Source: Coriaria nepalensis
Taxonomy: Eukaryota; Streptophyta; Magnoliopsida; Cucurbitales; Coriariaceae
DNA: 64,000 nucleotides
NCBI GenBank assembly: GCA_027186245.1
Contig: CP114497.1
Location: forward strand, 1,061,501 to 1,125,500
Direction of reading: 5' to 3'
Part shown: in pieces, positions 33,219-47,791 of the stretch
Layout: each line of letters begins with the position of its first letter
Position numbering within the stretch: position 1 is the stretch's first letter
The notes under the pieces: generated by a model
Database searches by the model: none
What the model was told of the DNA's origin: nothing
The model's input: only the letters and a program-made list of their open reading frames with translations
Position numbers and translations under genes: made by a program

Positions 33219-33870
33219 ATGCGAGTTTTTGGTCGGGAAGAGAGGAATAAGGTTAGTAGTCTGAGATACTTTTTTCAGAGGCGGTGTTTGGCTCCATTGA
33301 CGCGCAACGACGGCGATGAACGTGTACGGATCTCCCGCTATAGTAAGATTCCTCAGAAACAGCTCTTCAATCTCTCAGTTCTGAAGCTGGACGGTTCTAA
33401 ATTTGGTAACCGCCTCCATTTCTGCTGCTTCTTACTATTTTAGTATTTTTTTTCTCCTTCGCTTAGCTCCTTGAGCTGGAATGAAATGGTTCGACGTGCT
33501 GGAAATTTTTTATCCTGTAAATATTCTTGTGGCGAGGAATGGTTCAGTAGCTGACCTTAAACAAGCAATAGAGGAAGTATTCACTTCCTCAGAAGATGAA
33601 GGTCACTGCAAGATTACGTGGTATATTGCAGTTGTCTAATAGTTATCAAAGAATGGTTAAGCATTTGGAGCAGTTCGGTTTGGTTTGTAGAGATTAATTT
33701 AGGCTGCATAACTCTAATTATTTTTTTTCTCGCTAACACTTAGGTCACTGGTTTGGGCACATTTCTGCCTTTGCTATGAAGATAAAAAAAACTAATTGAT
33801 GACAAAGCAGGAGTCGAAGTTTTGGGATCAAAGATGGAGATCAGGTTCCTAACGTAGCTTCTTGTTAAAT
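33219..33870 (+). pseudogene. SNRNP25-like ubiquitin-fold protein (U11/U12-25K family), degraded
   Basis: Exon 1 (33219-33405) encodes MRVFGREERNKVSSLRYFF and ends in LSVLKLDGSKF, the start of the ubiquitin-like fold of the U11/U12 25-kDa family. Exon 2 (33521-33620) continues as ILVARNGSVADLKQAIEEVF and CKITW. Exon 3 (from 33744) gives SLVWAHFCLCYEDKK, the W..VW..FCL..... signature. Three lesions appear. The base pair before exon 2 is AA (33519-33520) where an AG acceptor is needed (CTGTAA instead of CTGTAG). The A-run after GAT at 33781 has eight A where the LIDD continuation needs six, giving a stop. A further 1-nt loss precedes SFGIKDGDQ. The tail after GDQV is unrecognisable. It lies head-to-head with PRP8, 640 bp between starts. 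The family assignment rests on motifs only. Confidence 0.7.
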
Positions 33871-36428
33871 TTTGTAATTATTGTTATGGTGGTATTTTTT
33901 GTTAATTGCCTATCCCTGTTTGAGATGTTGTGTTGCTTCACATCATGGATCTTCTAGTGAGCGTTGTAACAGTAGAACCAAGGAATACTCGTTGAAGTAT
34001 ACTTATGAGAAGTTTCGAGTGCATGGATATCACTACCTGGTGATATTCCGTAGCGCATGTGGCCTTTGTCTTCCGTTGTAGATGTTATTGAAGATTTTGA
34101 AGGACCTCTAGACTTGAATGTGTTGGACATCTTAGAGTGATAATGCATCTCTTTTTGGTGATTGCACTGATTATGAGTGTACTATGTTAAATCACTTGGA
34201 GTGAAGTGTGTCCAATGGGCTTCTACATGTTGATTTGATACTGCTGGATTTCACATTCTAACATTGCTTTTTGTACGCGATCTATTCAGCTTCACTTCAT
34301 AAGGCATATATGTCCATAAACTATTCCCCGCTGAACAGATATTCAAAGAGTCCCAGTGCTGCGTGCAAGCAACAGTCCATGTGAGTGCTGAGTCCTTCCT
34401 TTCATGTTTACTCTTGGCACATTCTCATAGTCTAATTTAAGAGATAGAGTGCCATGCATACATAACAATACATAGACGGTATATACAATCAGTGGCGGAG
34501 GCAGGGGGCGGCAAGGGCAGGCCCTTCCACCCCCCCCCCCCCCCTCTTCTCTCAATTTAAAAAAAAATTTAAATTTTCAGATATGACTTTTTAAAATTTT
34601 CGTTTTTGGCCCACCCTAAAATTGAAACTTTTTATTGTTGCCCACTCTAAAATTCAAATTTTCATTTTCGCCTGACCTAAACCAAATATCTGGCTCCCCC
34701 GTATATACGATCATCGTATGGGATCTTCCCACTTCTGTTTCTTATGCATGTGGCAGTCAGACCCAAACATATTGGCTGGATGATTTGATAAACCTCTATA
34801 GGATATTCACTAGCCCACCTATACTAATCTAGTTCATTACAGCTAGTGGTTTTCATTAAATTCCATTTCTCCCTTTCATACACATAATTATGGAACCGAC
34901 TAACATCTCTTCTATTAAGGCTGTCCCTAGAATCAAACATCCCTGAAGAGAATCAATGTACGGGTCTAGATTATAATGACAAACACGAGCATCAAGAGAA
35001 CGACGCCACCTAATTCCACGAGAAAGACTGTGAGGAAGCTTCATTTCCAGAGTTTAAACTGGCAAAATTTGTTCAAACGATGGTTTTCTTACTCTAGACT
35101 CCGGGGTGATTAAAAAAAATACATCTCAAAGTAGAATTCGTCCTTCAGGATTGGCCTTTTACTGCTTGAGAGGAGGTGAAAGTGAAATGATTCTATTGCA
35201 AGGTAATTAGGCAAGTAAAAAAAATGGTAGCACCTTGCTGGACAAGAAACCTTTTTTTAAGGTAAATAATCTGGCTGAACAAGTTCAATGTAAATGTTAC
35301 TTCATTAGGTCTTATCCTTCGTCCATCTCCCTTCCCAATTGCTGCAAGAATTTGGTTTAAAGGTAAAGATGTTTTTATAAGTCATTTTATGATATTGTCT
35401 ATAAAAATGGCCTCTCTTGATGTAAACCTAGCTTGTGTTTTTGGAGAGGAGGGAAGCAAGCAGCACCTAGACCAATTCATTTGATCACCTCGCATTGAAA
35501 GCGACTTTGTGATTATAGTGATTAGGCCAATTATTTTTTTTAATGCGATAATATTAACGTATTACAAAATTAAGAGGTCCTTGGAGAGTAAATATATTTT
35601 AAAATGCTTATTATTATGAAATAAATAATTTTGAGTATTCGATAAAAATATATATTTTTTATATATTTACATTTTGAAAGATAAATATTTTTTCTACTTT
35701 TTTTTTTTAATAAAAATATTTTAAATACACTTCCCTTATAAATATATTTTTTTAAGGCCCCGAACGTGCTCTAAGACCAGCATCATCGGATTTGAATCGT
35801 TTCAGTACGCGTCCCTTTCATTCCACAGTTATAGGATGTACGTGTCACCATCTGAAGGTCACACCGTGGTGTTTTGTTACGTGGCAATCAAAGAAGGCAA
35901 GTTGCACGAGAGATTCCAATTTCTCTCTGGTAACCATCTCTTTCACTTCCTCTTCCTCTTCCGACGAGTGCAATTCGGAGCTTTCGCTCTGAAAGAACTA
36001 GAAAAGCGAACAAGAAGAAGAAGACGAGCGATTCTGAGGGAAGGTGGTTTCAAAACTTCAGCTTCTTTACCTGGTGCCAAGTTCAGACTTTAGAGACTAT
36101 CATTTTCTCTCTTAGGTGGTGTGTACTAGCTGGTAAGTTCTTGTTTAGCCGTGTATATATAGTCTAGAAACGATAGGAAAGGGGAAGAAATTTCTGGAAA
36201 GGGTATACGTTTTAGTTCGATTGCTTGATTTTGGGATTTGAAGCATGGAACAGCAAATTATATGCTTCGATCTCGATCTGATACCTCTGTTGTTCAGTTT
36301 GATTTTTTTTTTCTTGATTTTTCATCTTCTCTCGTCATGTAAAAGAGTTCTTAACAAGCAAAGAAACAATATTTTTTCCAGGTATTGGTGAGTGATTTTC
36401 ACTTCCTTTCCATTTTCGATTTCGAAAA
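33871..36428. other. Intergenic region, mostly unassigned
   Basis: It includes the 3' remains of the SNRNP25-like pseudogene (to about 34100), a MITE at 34491-34700, AT-rich DNA at 35500-35760 and, from about 35990, the likely promoter and 5' leader of the KOC1-like gene. A 62-codon minus frame at 34856-35044 (LPHSLSRGIRWRRSLDARV) has no family I recognise. The pyrimidine-rich 36290-36390 stretch with CAG at 36379 may be a 5' UTR intron end. Confidence 0.45.
34491..34700. mobile_element. Short nonautonomous transposon (MITE), hAT-like ends, with 12-bp flanking repeat
   Basis: The left end AGTGGCGGAGGCAGGGGG and the right end TATCTGGCTCCCCC are imperfect inverted repeats (GGCGGAGGCAG versus GGGGGAGCCAG). 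They resemble the common plant CAGTGGCGGAGCCAG ends. The element is flanked by GTATATACAATC (34479-34490) and GTATATACGATC (34701-34712), matching at 11 of 12 positions. Inside are a poly(C) run (34530-34544) and three spaced copies of a CCCAC/TGACC-YTAAA motif (34609-34680). hAT elements make 8-bp duplications, so the longer repeat may include chance identity. Confidence 0.7.
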
Positions 36429-38560
36429 ATGGCTCTACAAATGGGAGCAGAAAAGGTAGAAGCTAGTTTTGAGTATGAGCTTCTTGAAGGAGATCCTGAC
36501 CTCCTTAGAACGGTTGTTGCTAATCCAACTCCTATCGGTCCATGGATCGATCCCTCCGCTCTGAAACTCAAGCACCGAATCGGTCGAGGCAACTTTGGTG
36601 ATGTATGGTTAGCAACTCACCATCAATCTGGAAATGATTATGATGAGTACCATGAAGTTGCTGTTAAGGTGTTACATCTCTTAAAGGAGGATCATACACA
36701 GAAGTTTCTGGATAAATATGAAGAGTTACATATCAAGCTTAGGGGACTCGGATCTGTTTGTTGGCTGCATGGTGTTTCAGTCATTAACGGAAAGGTGAAG
36801 TCACACCGCTTTTAGATTTCTAATCTTAGTTTTATAGATTTTACATATAAGTCATATATTGGGTTGATATTGTGTTGCAGGTTTGCCTTGTGATGAAATT
36901 CTATGAGGGATCAGTTGGGGATAGAGTTGCTCGGCTCAAGGGCGGTAAGCTTGAAGTGCCAAATGTTATAAGGTAGTGTGTCTGGACAAGATTCTTATTA
37001 TCTTTATTAAAGAATATTCGTAGATAAGGTTGTGTTTACAGGTATGGGATTAATATGGCGAAAGGAATTCTAGAGGTGCACTCTATCGGGCTTCTGGCAC
37101 TGAATCTTAAACCGTCGAACTTTCTCCTTGATGAGCATAATCAAGTGATTATTGGAGATTTTGGCATCCCTTATCTGCTTCTTGGCACGCCTCTGGAAAA
37201 TTCCGAAATGACTTTGAGGCTTGGAACTCCCAACTACATGGCTCCAGAACAGTGGGAACCAGATGTAAGAGGACCGTTATCTTTTGAGACAGATGCTTGG
37301 GGTTTTGGATGTAGCATTTTGGAGATGCTGACAGGCGGTCATCCCTGGTTTGGGAAGTCAATTGGAGAAATTTATAAGTCTGTTGTGATCAAACAAGAAA
37401 AACCACATATTCCAAGTGGCTTGCCTCCTGCTGTGGATAATGTTATCAGTGGTTGCTTCGAGTACGACCTACGCAACCGGCCTTCAATAGCAGATATATT
37501 ATATGCATTTGAAAGGTATTTTTGTCAGATAATTTATGTAACTAATGGGTCTTATATTATTTCCAGATTAAAGGATTCTAACATTGCTCCTTGCAAATGA
37601 TTATTCAGTTCTCAGAATGCTGTATATAGTGATGGAGAATGGCTTGGTTTGAGCAATATGGCGATTACAGAAAGATTAAACAGCAGTGGCTACACAACAT
37701 GGTACCTTTCAAAAGACCATATCAATGTAGGCGATACTGTACGAACAAGGAAGCCAATATATTATAACAAAACCCAAACAACAAAAATGCCTGAAGGGAC
37801 AGTCTTTGCATTAGAGAAGGAAGCTGATAGAGACAGCTTCGCTCGGGTAATGTTCCCTGGAGTTGAGAATCCATTGAAAGTTCAAGTCGCAACAATTCAA
37901 AGGGTCACCCATTGTATGGCAATGGGAGACTGGGTTCGCTTAAAAGAGGAGAGTGACAAGCATTCACATGTCGGCTTATTACACTCTATTGAGCGAGATG
38001 GAAGTGTAGCGGTTGGGTTTGTAGGCTTAGAGACCCTCTGGAGAGGGCATTATTCTCAGCTACATGTCTGTGAATCTTATTATGTAGGTCAATTTGTGAA
38101 ACTGAAGGCAAATATTTCTTCTCCACGGTTTGATTGGCCCCAGAAAAGTGAAGAATCTTGGGCAACAGGGAGAATTTCACAAATTTTTCCAAATGGGTGC
38201 CTTCTTGTGAAGTTTCCAGGGAGGTTGGTTTTTGGAGATGAATCTAAAGCCTTTTCAGCGGACCCAGCTGAAGTAGAGCCAGTATCATTTGATACTTGTA
38301 CAGGGGTGATTGAGAAGTATCAACATATTGAGGACTTCCACTGGACTGTGAGGCCGCTTGCAATTGCATTTGGTGTATTTACAGCAATGAAAGTCGGGTT
38401 GGTCATTGGAAGACAGGTGAGAACAAGTTGGAAGAAGGGCCAGAAAAGACGAGATAGCAGTAACAGTCCGGACAGTCAAGCTGGGGGTGCAGCTTGGCTT
38501 CCTCCCCCTCTTGCAAATATCCTTTTCAAAGAAGGTGCTCCTGTTTCTCCAGCCAGGTAA
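36429..38560 (+). CDS. KOC1: KOC1-like protein kinase of the outer chloroplast envelope
   Basis: Four exons (36429-36794, 36881-36972, 37042-37515, 37609-38560) encode 627 residues. The N-terminal kinase domain starts at ALKLKHRIGRGNFGDVWLAT, with the ATP Lys in VAVKVLH, then NLKPSNFLLDEHNQVIIGDFG, LGTPNYMAPEQWEPD and ETDAWGFGCSILEML. The HRD triplet reads ALN: the catalytic Asp is Asn, as far as I recall also absent in Arabidopsis KOC1 (At4g32250). The C-terminal half has KEG-like repeats (KPIYYNKTQTTKMPEGTV; MGDWVRLKEE; VGQFVKLKAN). A single membrane helix near the end (RPLAIAFGVFTAMKVGLVIG) and a basic tail complete it. KOC1 is an outer-envelope kinase that promotes chloroplast preprotein import through TOC receptors. 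No RING domain is present, so it is not a KEG ligase. Length fits the family (about 611 in Arabidopsis). Confidence 0.93.
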
Positions 38561-40106
38561 ATTCTTAGCCATGGCTGTGTCTATTGAGGATCTATGGCAT
38601 ATGCACAGATGTGGGAGCAGACATTATCTACTTAGGTTTCGAGTGGTGGGGAACCATTCTGGGGCTAGAAGTTAGTAGCCTAATGCTGCTATTAAGATTG
38701 TAAATAATTTTATTATGTGCTCTTGAACTAAGAAAGACATGTATATGATCAGTCCTTATGTCTTCAAATTTCTTACTTTGGTTATGAAAAAGTGGAATGC
38801 TGTATTATATTTGGTTCATCTGTGTGTGATTTATTGATTAGGTGTTAAACTAATCGGACTATGCCATGTGAGACTACTTTTACTTGGCCCATTTTCTGCA
38901 TATAAACTAATCGACCCACCAACTTTTTCGTTAACCAGTCCCCAGTTTCCCGCGCCAAGTCGCTCTCCAAGAAAACCATTAACGCAAATAGCCAGTAAAG
39001 CAGAGAGAGAGAGCAGAGCAATGAAGAAAAGCCGTCTCAGTTCCTATTGTAAGCTCTGTTTCCTTCCTCATTTCTTTTCGTACTTTTTCCTCCTAATCTT
39101 TTCTGTTTGGTTTTCAAGAAAAGGAAAGAGAACGTATTGAACTTTTACGTGAAATTCTGCAGGAGTTCTGAAGAAAATGGCAGTCATCCAGCGGAAGAGA
39201 ATTCCAAGCAATCTTAAGAAGAGAAAAGAACCGTGATCATGATAGAGATGACGAGTTAGCAGCTGGACTTCAATGCGTATCTCTCAACAAGCAAAAATCA
39301 ATCAAACGAGGTAAAATTAACAAGCTCAAGAAATCCAAATCAAGAACCTTTTCAATTCTCGTATTCCGAGAAACATGAATGGTTTGAATTTTACCAGGTC
39401 AAGAACTCTCTTCGGCGAAGAACATTCTATGGAGACAAGACCAGAGAAACCGAGCTCCGGTTTCGATCTCTATTAAGGCATTGGGTTCTAACTGAAGAAC
39501 CAGGTGGATTGAGGGACAAGTTATTGTGTAGAAGGGAGTAGATTCGGGTATGGAAAATAGTTGGGAAAAATTGGTTATCATGACTTAGTAAATAATTTAA
39601 TACTTCAACTTAATGGAACTCGTAATGGATTGGAGATATTATTTTTTACTCACCATACGCCTAATAACTTTCGTTAATCTTTCTTTATAATAATTTATTA
39701 ATAAACATTCTTCATTATATAGCAAAATAACATAATAATCAATCACTAATAAAAGAAAAAAAATAATTTAAAAGATATTATTTAATAAATTATAAATATT
39801 AAAAGATATTATTAATAAATTTAAATAAATTTATAAAGATATTAATAATAATTAAATATAAATAAATGATAATTAAATTAATATTAATTAATTGTATATG
39901 ATCCAAATATATCTTACGTAATTTTGGGCCTTAAGCTTGTATCAAGTATGATGATTACATCCGACCCATTTCTATCATGCGATCCATTTTTACACTTCTT
40001 CTATAAAAAAATGAACATTCTTCTCAAGATTCAAAGTTACGGCCCGCTATTTTCTCATGTATAGTTAGTTTCTTCTTAGCTTGGGACAGATCAATGGTTG
40101 TCCATG

Positions 40107-40663
40107 TCTATCGTGGCCGTCCATTTCAATCCAACGGCCACAGGTTTCCACATCAAAAGCGGATTCAATTGGACCAGGTATGTTATACGTTTTTTCATAC
40201 ATCAACTTCTCTGTTCTATCTCTCTCCTCCCTCTCCCTTTCATTTCTAGCAAAACTCATTTCTCCTCCCTCTCCCTTTCATTTCTAGCAAAACTCATTCT
40301 TTTATCTTTCTCTTCCAGCCAACTCAAGCTCTCCATTTCTTCCACCGAGATCCCAACTCCATTCTTTTAGTTGATGACAACTCTAATGAATAGAATACTG
40401 AAAATTGGGGTTGTTTGATAGGGTTGAGATTCCATGCTCGCGAAGAATGATTTTCGAGATAAAACTCGCGAAGAAGGAAAGGGAGAAGAAATTGAGTTGG
40501 AATCTCGGTGGAAGAAATGAAGAGCTTGAGTTCGCTAGAAGAGAAGGTGAGAGAGGATATGGAAGTTGATGTATAAAAAAGCGTATAACATACCCGATCA
40601 AATTGAATCCGCTTTTGACATGACAATCTGTGGCTATTGAATTGAAATAGACGGCCACGATTT
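40107..40663. repeat. Long imperfect inverted repeat (hairpin-forming), arms about 180-260 bp
   Basis: The left arm (40107-40370) and right arm (40482-40663) are reverse complements with roughly 80 percent identity by eye. Matching anchors from outside in: ATCGTGGCCGTC/GACGGCCACGAT, TCAAAAGCGGATTCAATT/AATTGAATCCGCTTTTGA, GGTATGTTATACG/CGTATAACATACC, ACATCAACTTC/GAAGTTGATGT, and AACTCAAGCTC...TTCTTCCACCGAGAT with its complement near the loop. A spacer of about 110 bp separates the arms. The left arm is longer because of an internal 38-bp duplication. It could be a foldback element, a MITE or a young hairpin-RNA locus; no ORF is shared. Confidence 0.75.
40223..40298. repeat. 38-bp tandem duplication inside the hairpin left arm
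   Basis: The unit starting TCTCCTCCCTCTCCCTTTCA occurs at 40223 and again at 40261, both ending in TTTCTAGCAAAACTCATT. The copies are nearly identical; the right arm of the hairpin has only one diverged counterpart, so the duplication came after the arms formed. Confidence 0.85.
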
Positions 40664-41054
40664 TGAGATATGGACCGAATCCGCTCCCGTTTATAAGCGC
40701 ACAAGGATTCACAAAAAGGGGATTATAAATTATTGAATTATTAATTATTTAGAAAATAAGAAAATAGAAAATAGAAGAGAGAGAATGAACTAAATAGGCA
40801 TAAAATTGTACAAAAACAAACTAAAAAATGATTTTATTTATTTATTTTTATTATTGTGTATATATTTATAAATAAAGAAATCAAAGATGGGAGAGAAACG
40901 GAAACCTAATCCCAAAGAAAGCCTTTCAATTTCAGGCAACTTTCCCCAAATCGAGGAAACCCTTGAAATTGTGGTTTTTGTATATAGGCGGATTGAATCG
41001 TTGGACGTGGTTTGAAGAATCGGATCTGTGATATAGTGAGAAAGAGAGGGAACG

Positions 41055-43041
41055 ATGTCGGCTGCAGTCTGCGGAACCAAGCGATCATTCTTCGAAGAAC
41101 TTCCTTCGTCGTCATCTCCTCCGATCTCTAAGCGGCATCGCTGCTCGTCTACCTCTCCGGTCAGGTTCTCTCCGCCGTCTCTTATTGATCAGCTCTGCGC
41201 TGTCTTCCCTCAGCTGGATGTCCAGGTATGATTCTCCTTTGGTTGAATTATTTTGTTTATAATTTTCAAATGCTTTCTTCCGGTAAAGATTAGGAAATGA
41301 AACAACGAATTTTGGATACAGTTCTTCAATCAAGCCAAGAAAGAATAAACAAAATCACTCGTATTTATTCTTAAATCAAGTTCAGTTGCTTTTGTAACGT
41401 GAATCATCTCCTTGTTATAACAGCAAGTTTGTCATCATTGAAATAAGCTGCGCTATATGAATAAATAGTTGTTCTTAGGCCTTAGCTAATCAGTCGTATT
41501 TATTCTTAAATCAAGTTCAGTTGTTATTGTAACGTGAATCATCTCCTTTGTTGTTACAGCAAGTTTTTCATCATTGAAATCAGCTGCGCTATATGAATAA
41601 ATACTTGTTATTAGGCCTTAGCTGGATTCTTCCAAAGAGAATGAACTTACTGAATTCTTTTTGTGGCTGAGTTTAGGTTCTATCATTCATTTCTCATATC
41701 ATATTGTTTTCAGGGATGGAAGCATCTCTATTATTTTTTTGCTATTGGTATCATTCTTGTCTACTTTCTTATATATTGATGATTAATCTTCTTTAGCTTC
41801 TCGAGAGAGCTTTGGAGGAATGTGGGAACGACTTCGATGCTGCCCTCAAAAGCATCAATAAGTTATGCTTAGGATCTACTGAGGGGAGTTCGGTTCCAGT
41901 ACAGGAATCAGAGGCAATTGTGGATCATGGTATCTTTTAAACTATTTATGCAAATAGCTGAGTTGGATTTGTCATATTAGTCTAAAAAAAATTTGCATTA
42001 TTGGGGTCATCTAAATTCTAATAAATATTAGCGAAATGGTTAATATCTTCCTGAAAATACTTGTAGGCAATATGACTTGATTAAAATTTTGCAGAACTTG
42101 AGAAAATTTATGTTGCGTGGCATCAAATGCCCTATACCGTGATGAATGCTATGCATATGATAATATTTCTTCTTGAGCAGTTGGATTTCTTTCCATGTTG
42201 TACACAATTTTACTATTATGATATTGTATGATGATTATTGGTACTTGAAGAGCAATAATCTAATCTGTGCTTACTGGATTGGCAGGTTTATTACCCAATG
42301 ATGGAGATACTTGTCCAATTGAGAATCCATCAGGACCAAGTAACCTTCCTGCAGAGGGCAGAGAATGGGTCGACTTGTTTGTAAATGAATTGGTGAGTGC
42401 TTCCAGTGTGGATGATGCTAGAAGTCGTGCTTCAAGAGCGCTAGAGATTCTAGAAAAATCCATTATCGCTCATGCTGGTGCTGAGGCAGCAAATACAAAC
42501 AAGGTATCTATATTTTCATGCTAGAGTATTTGCTATGAATGATAACAAAATAGTTCATGTTAGATGAGTAGCGACAATGTCTTGCATGTGTTTATACTCT
42601 TTTATAGCATAGGAACCATACTTGACTGTTGTAGGCTTGCATACTAAACATCAAACATGGTTTTCCAAATGTTAGGAAAATATGCAGCTGAAAGAACAAA
42701 TCGAAGTACTGCTCCGAGACAATACGATCCTCAAAAAGGCCGTGGCTATACAACATGAGCGTCATGCAGAGTACGAACATAGTAAGCACGAGTTGCAGCA
42801 CTTGAAGCAGTTAGTGTCCCAATATCAGGAGCAGTTGAGAACATTAGAGGTCAGTCAGTTTCTCTTGCACTAAACGTTATATTATAGTTTTGTTCAACAT
42901 AATAGCTATTAAAAAGATACTAACGAAACCTAATCTTGGTTTCTTCTCTAACAGGTGAACAACTATGCCTTGACAATGTATCTGAAGCAAGCTCAGTCTA
43001 ACAACTCCTTTCCCGGACATTTTCATCCCGATGTCTTCTAA
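41055..43041 (+). CDS. CUE-domain-containing protein (ubiquitin-binding type)
   Basis: Five exons (41055-41225, 41797-41929, 42286-42503, 42676-42849, 42955-43041) encode 260 residues with consistent phases. After a Ser/Pro-rich N-terminus with TKRSFFEELPSS, the CUE-like segment runs SLIDQLCAVFPQLDVQLLER, ALEECGNDFDAALKSINKL: the FP and LL/AL positions of CUE domains are present. The middle (EGREWVDLFVNELVSASSVD) and a C-terminal coiled coil (ENMQLKEQIEVLLRDNTILK, HLKQLVSQYQEQLRTLE) follow. It ends QAQSNNSFPGHFHPDVF. CUE domains bind mono-ubiquitin; plant members of this architecture (At5g32440-like) have no proven role. A 135-bp tandem duplication lies in intron 1. Confidence 0.9.
41357..41626. 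repeat. 135-bp tandem duplication in CUE gene intron 1
   Basis: A segment beginning CTCGTATTTATTCTTAAATC near 41359 recurs as GTCGTATTTATTCTTAAATC near 41494, so the period is 135 bp. Both copies contain AACGTGAATCATCTCC, GCTGCGCTATATGAATAAAT and end in TAGGCCTTAGCT. Differences are scattered substitutions and small indels. The duplication is noncoding and does not touch the splice sites. Confidence 0.9.
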
Positions 43042-43265
43042 TAAGGAGACAGAACCCAAGATGAAAGAAAAAACAAAAACATACTAGATCAACTATCTTT
43101 CTGTCGTATTCCTTTTTTATTGAACTGTTAATCATTCCATAGTATGTAGATTGATACACTGTGTCATATCCTTCGTGCAATTGAAACGTTATGTGCATTA
43201 TCAGCAAAAGATGTTATAAAAGCAGCAAATATAAATTAGCATACAAGACTGGATTTACTAGCTTG

Positions 43266-43769
43266 CTAGCCTTGTCTTTCTGCACTACTCTGTTTGATCA
43301 ATAGCGAGAGGGCTATAATAACAGGTGTTGATATGATTACTAGAGCCACAAAAATGTTGGGCCTGGTAATCACTGGAACAAGTATGCTTCCATACTTGAC
43401 CACTGCTGCTCCAACAAAAGACCCAGCTACCAATTTCACCAAGTATCCCACATCCTCCTGTTTGGTTTAAAAGAAAATGTCAGAATTCAAATTATGAAAA
43501 TCTCCCTCTGGCAAAGAGGAAGATGCATGAACAAGGAAATGGAAATATGCCTTCGAAGTGAATGCTTCCAGTTTTTCTTTGTCTTCTTCTTCAGCTTCTC
43601 TAGCTTGCACGGAGAAAGATTCTCTGAGCCTGGTGGAATTAGTTGGATTGCTGCGATTGGGGTATTGAATTGTGAACTTTGTTGAGCCCATCACCTTCTT
43701 AGTGGCCCTTGCCCGCCGTGAACAGCTGTTGAGCTTCAAACCTCCGGTCGCCGTAGCTGTCATCGCCAT
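43266..43769 (-). CDS. Small plastid-targeted membrane protein, unknown function
   Basis: Two exons on minus (43769-43551 and 43457-43266) give 136 residues. The N-terminus MAMTATATGGLKLNSCSRRA is rich in Ser/Thr/Arg and low in acidic residues, a likely chloroplast transit peptide. A charged segment follows (AREAEEEDKEKLEAF), then two hydrophobic helices (LVKLVAGSFVGAAVVKYGSI and IFVALVIISTPVIIALSLLI). I do not recognise the family beyond conserved plant plastid proteins. The frame join FTSK|EDVGYLV requires the donor AAG|GCATAT, a GC rather than GT site; the GT-only alternative leaves a truncated protein ending NSDIFF. The gene is head-to-head with SRP54 across 680 bp. Confidence 0.75.
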
Positions 43770-44447
43770 CGATTCTCTCTACCAGTTTACTGTCTACCTT
43801 TTCTTCTTACTGCTCTTTCTGCAGGCAGACTGGCTTCTCTAGAATCAAAAAAGTAGATAATATGTCATGTGGTTATCGATATTTTCTATTTTTCTTAATA
43901 ATAATAATAATAAATTTAAATTAATCATTAATAAATTATAACTTTATTTAAATAATATTTTTAATTAATACTGATTTAAAATAATACGTTAAATTAGTAA
44001 TTAGTTAACTATAAAATAATATATATATAAATTAATAATTTTTTAATATATAAATATTATTATTTAAGTCTAATGTCTATATTAAAATTTTGTATTTAAA
44101 TATTTCTAATAAAAACTATAAAAAAAATAGTTCATATAAATAAAATTAATATTTATTTATATTTAAAGTTTTAATTTATTAAAATTAAAATATAACTAAA
44201 TGATCCAAAATTATTAATTTATCAATATTTGACTGTAGTATGGGTATCCCCCTCTCTTCTACGTGGATAAAGAGTCCCGTCCCATTTCACGACTCCAGTA
44301 CTGGTGTTTAAAAATTTTTCCACCCCCCAAACTAAAACCCTAAATTCTACATCGATCTCTATCCTCTCTCAGATTAATCTACAATTCCAGTTCGATTTCT
44401 CTTTTTTAATCAGATTCTTGTTCGTCGTTCTCGATCAACCAGGAAAT
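43770..44447. promoter_or_regulatory. Divergent promoter interval between the plastid protein gene and SRP54
   Basis: The 678-bp gap separates two divergent starts. Its centre (43880-44220) is very AT-rich, dominated by TTAAATAAT-like sequence. From 44240 to 44447 it becomes pyrimidine-rich with TCTC tracts, typical of a plant 5' leader for SRP54. No TATA box can be assigned with confidence because of the AT-richness. Confidence 0.4.

Positions 44448-47791
<3,344 letters not shown>

Larger units (their letters stand above)
38561..41054. other. Intergenic region, possible small unassigned transcript
   Basis: KOC1 3' flank to about 38800. At 39020 an ATG opens a short frame (MKKSRLSSY) followed by a GT donor-like site and, at 39160-39310, a stretch in another frame reading like a coding exon (DHDRDDELAAGLQCVSLN) but with no join I can defend. 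39600-39900 is extremely AT-rich. A long inverted repeat lies at 40107-40663. The CUE gene promoter and leader lie at 40750-41054. No known family is visible. Confidence 0.4.

Noticed and set aside
34856..35044. 62-codon minus frame LPHSLSRGIRWRRS as a possible retroelement or organelle fragment
   Set aside because: I could not match it to any family and it has no flanking structure.
39020..39590. Possible small two- or three-exon gene after KOC1
   Set aside because: No combination of visible donor and acceptor sites kept the coding-like stretch in frame with the ATG.
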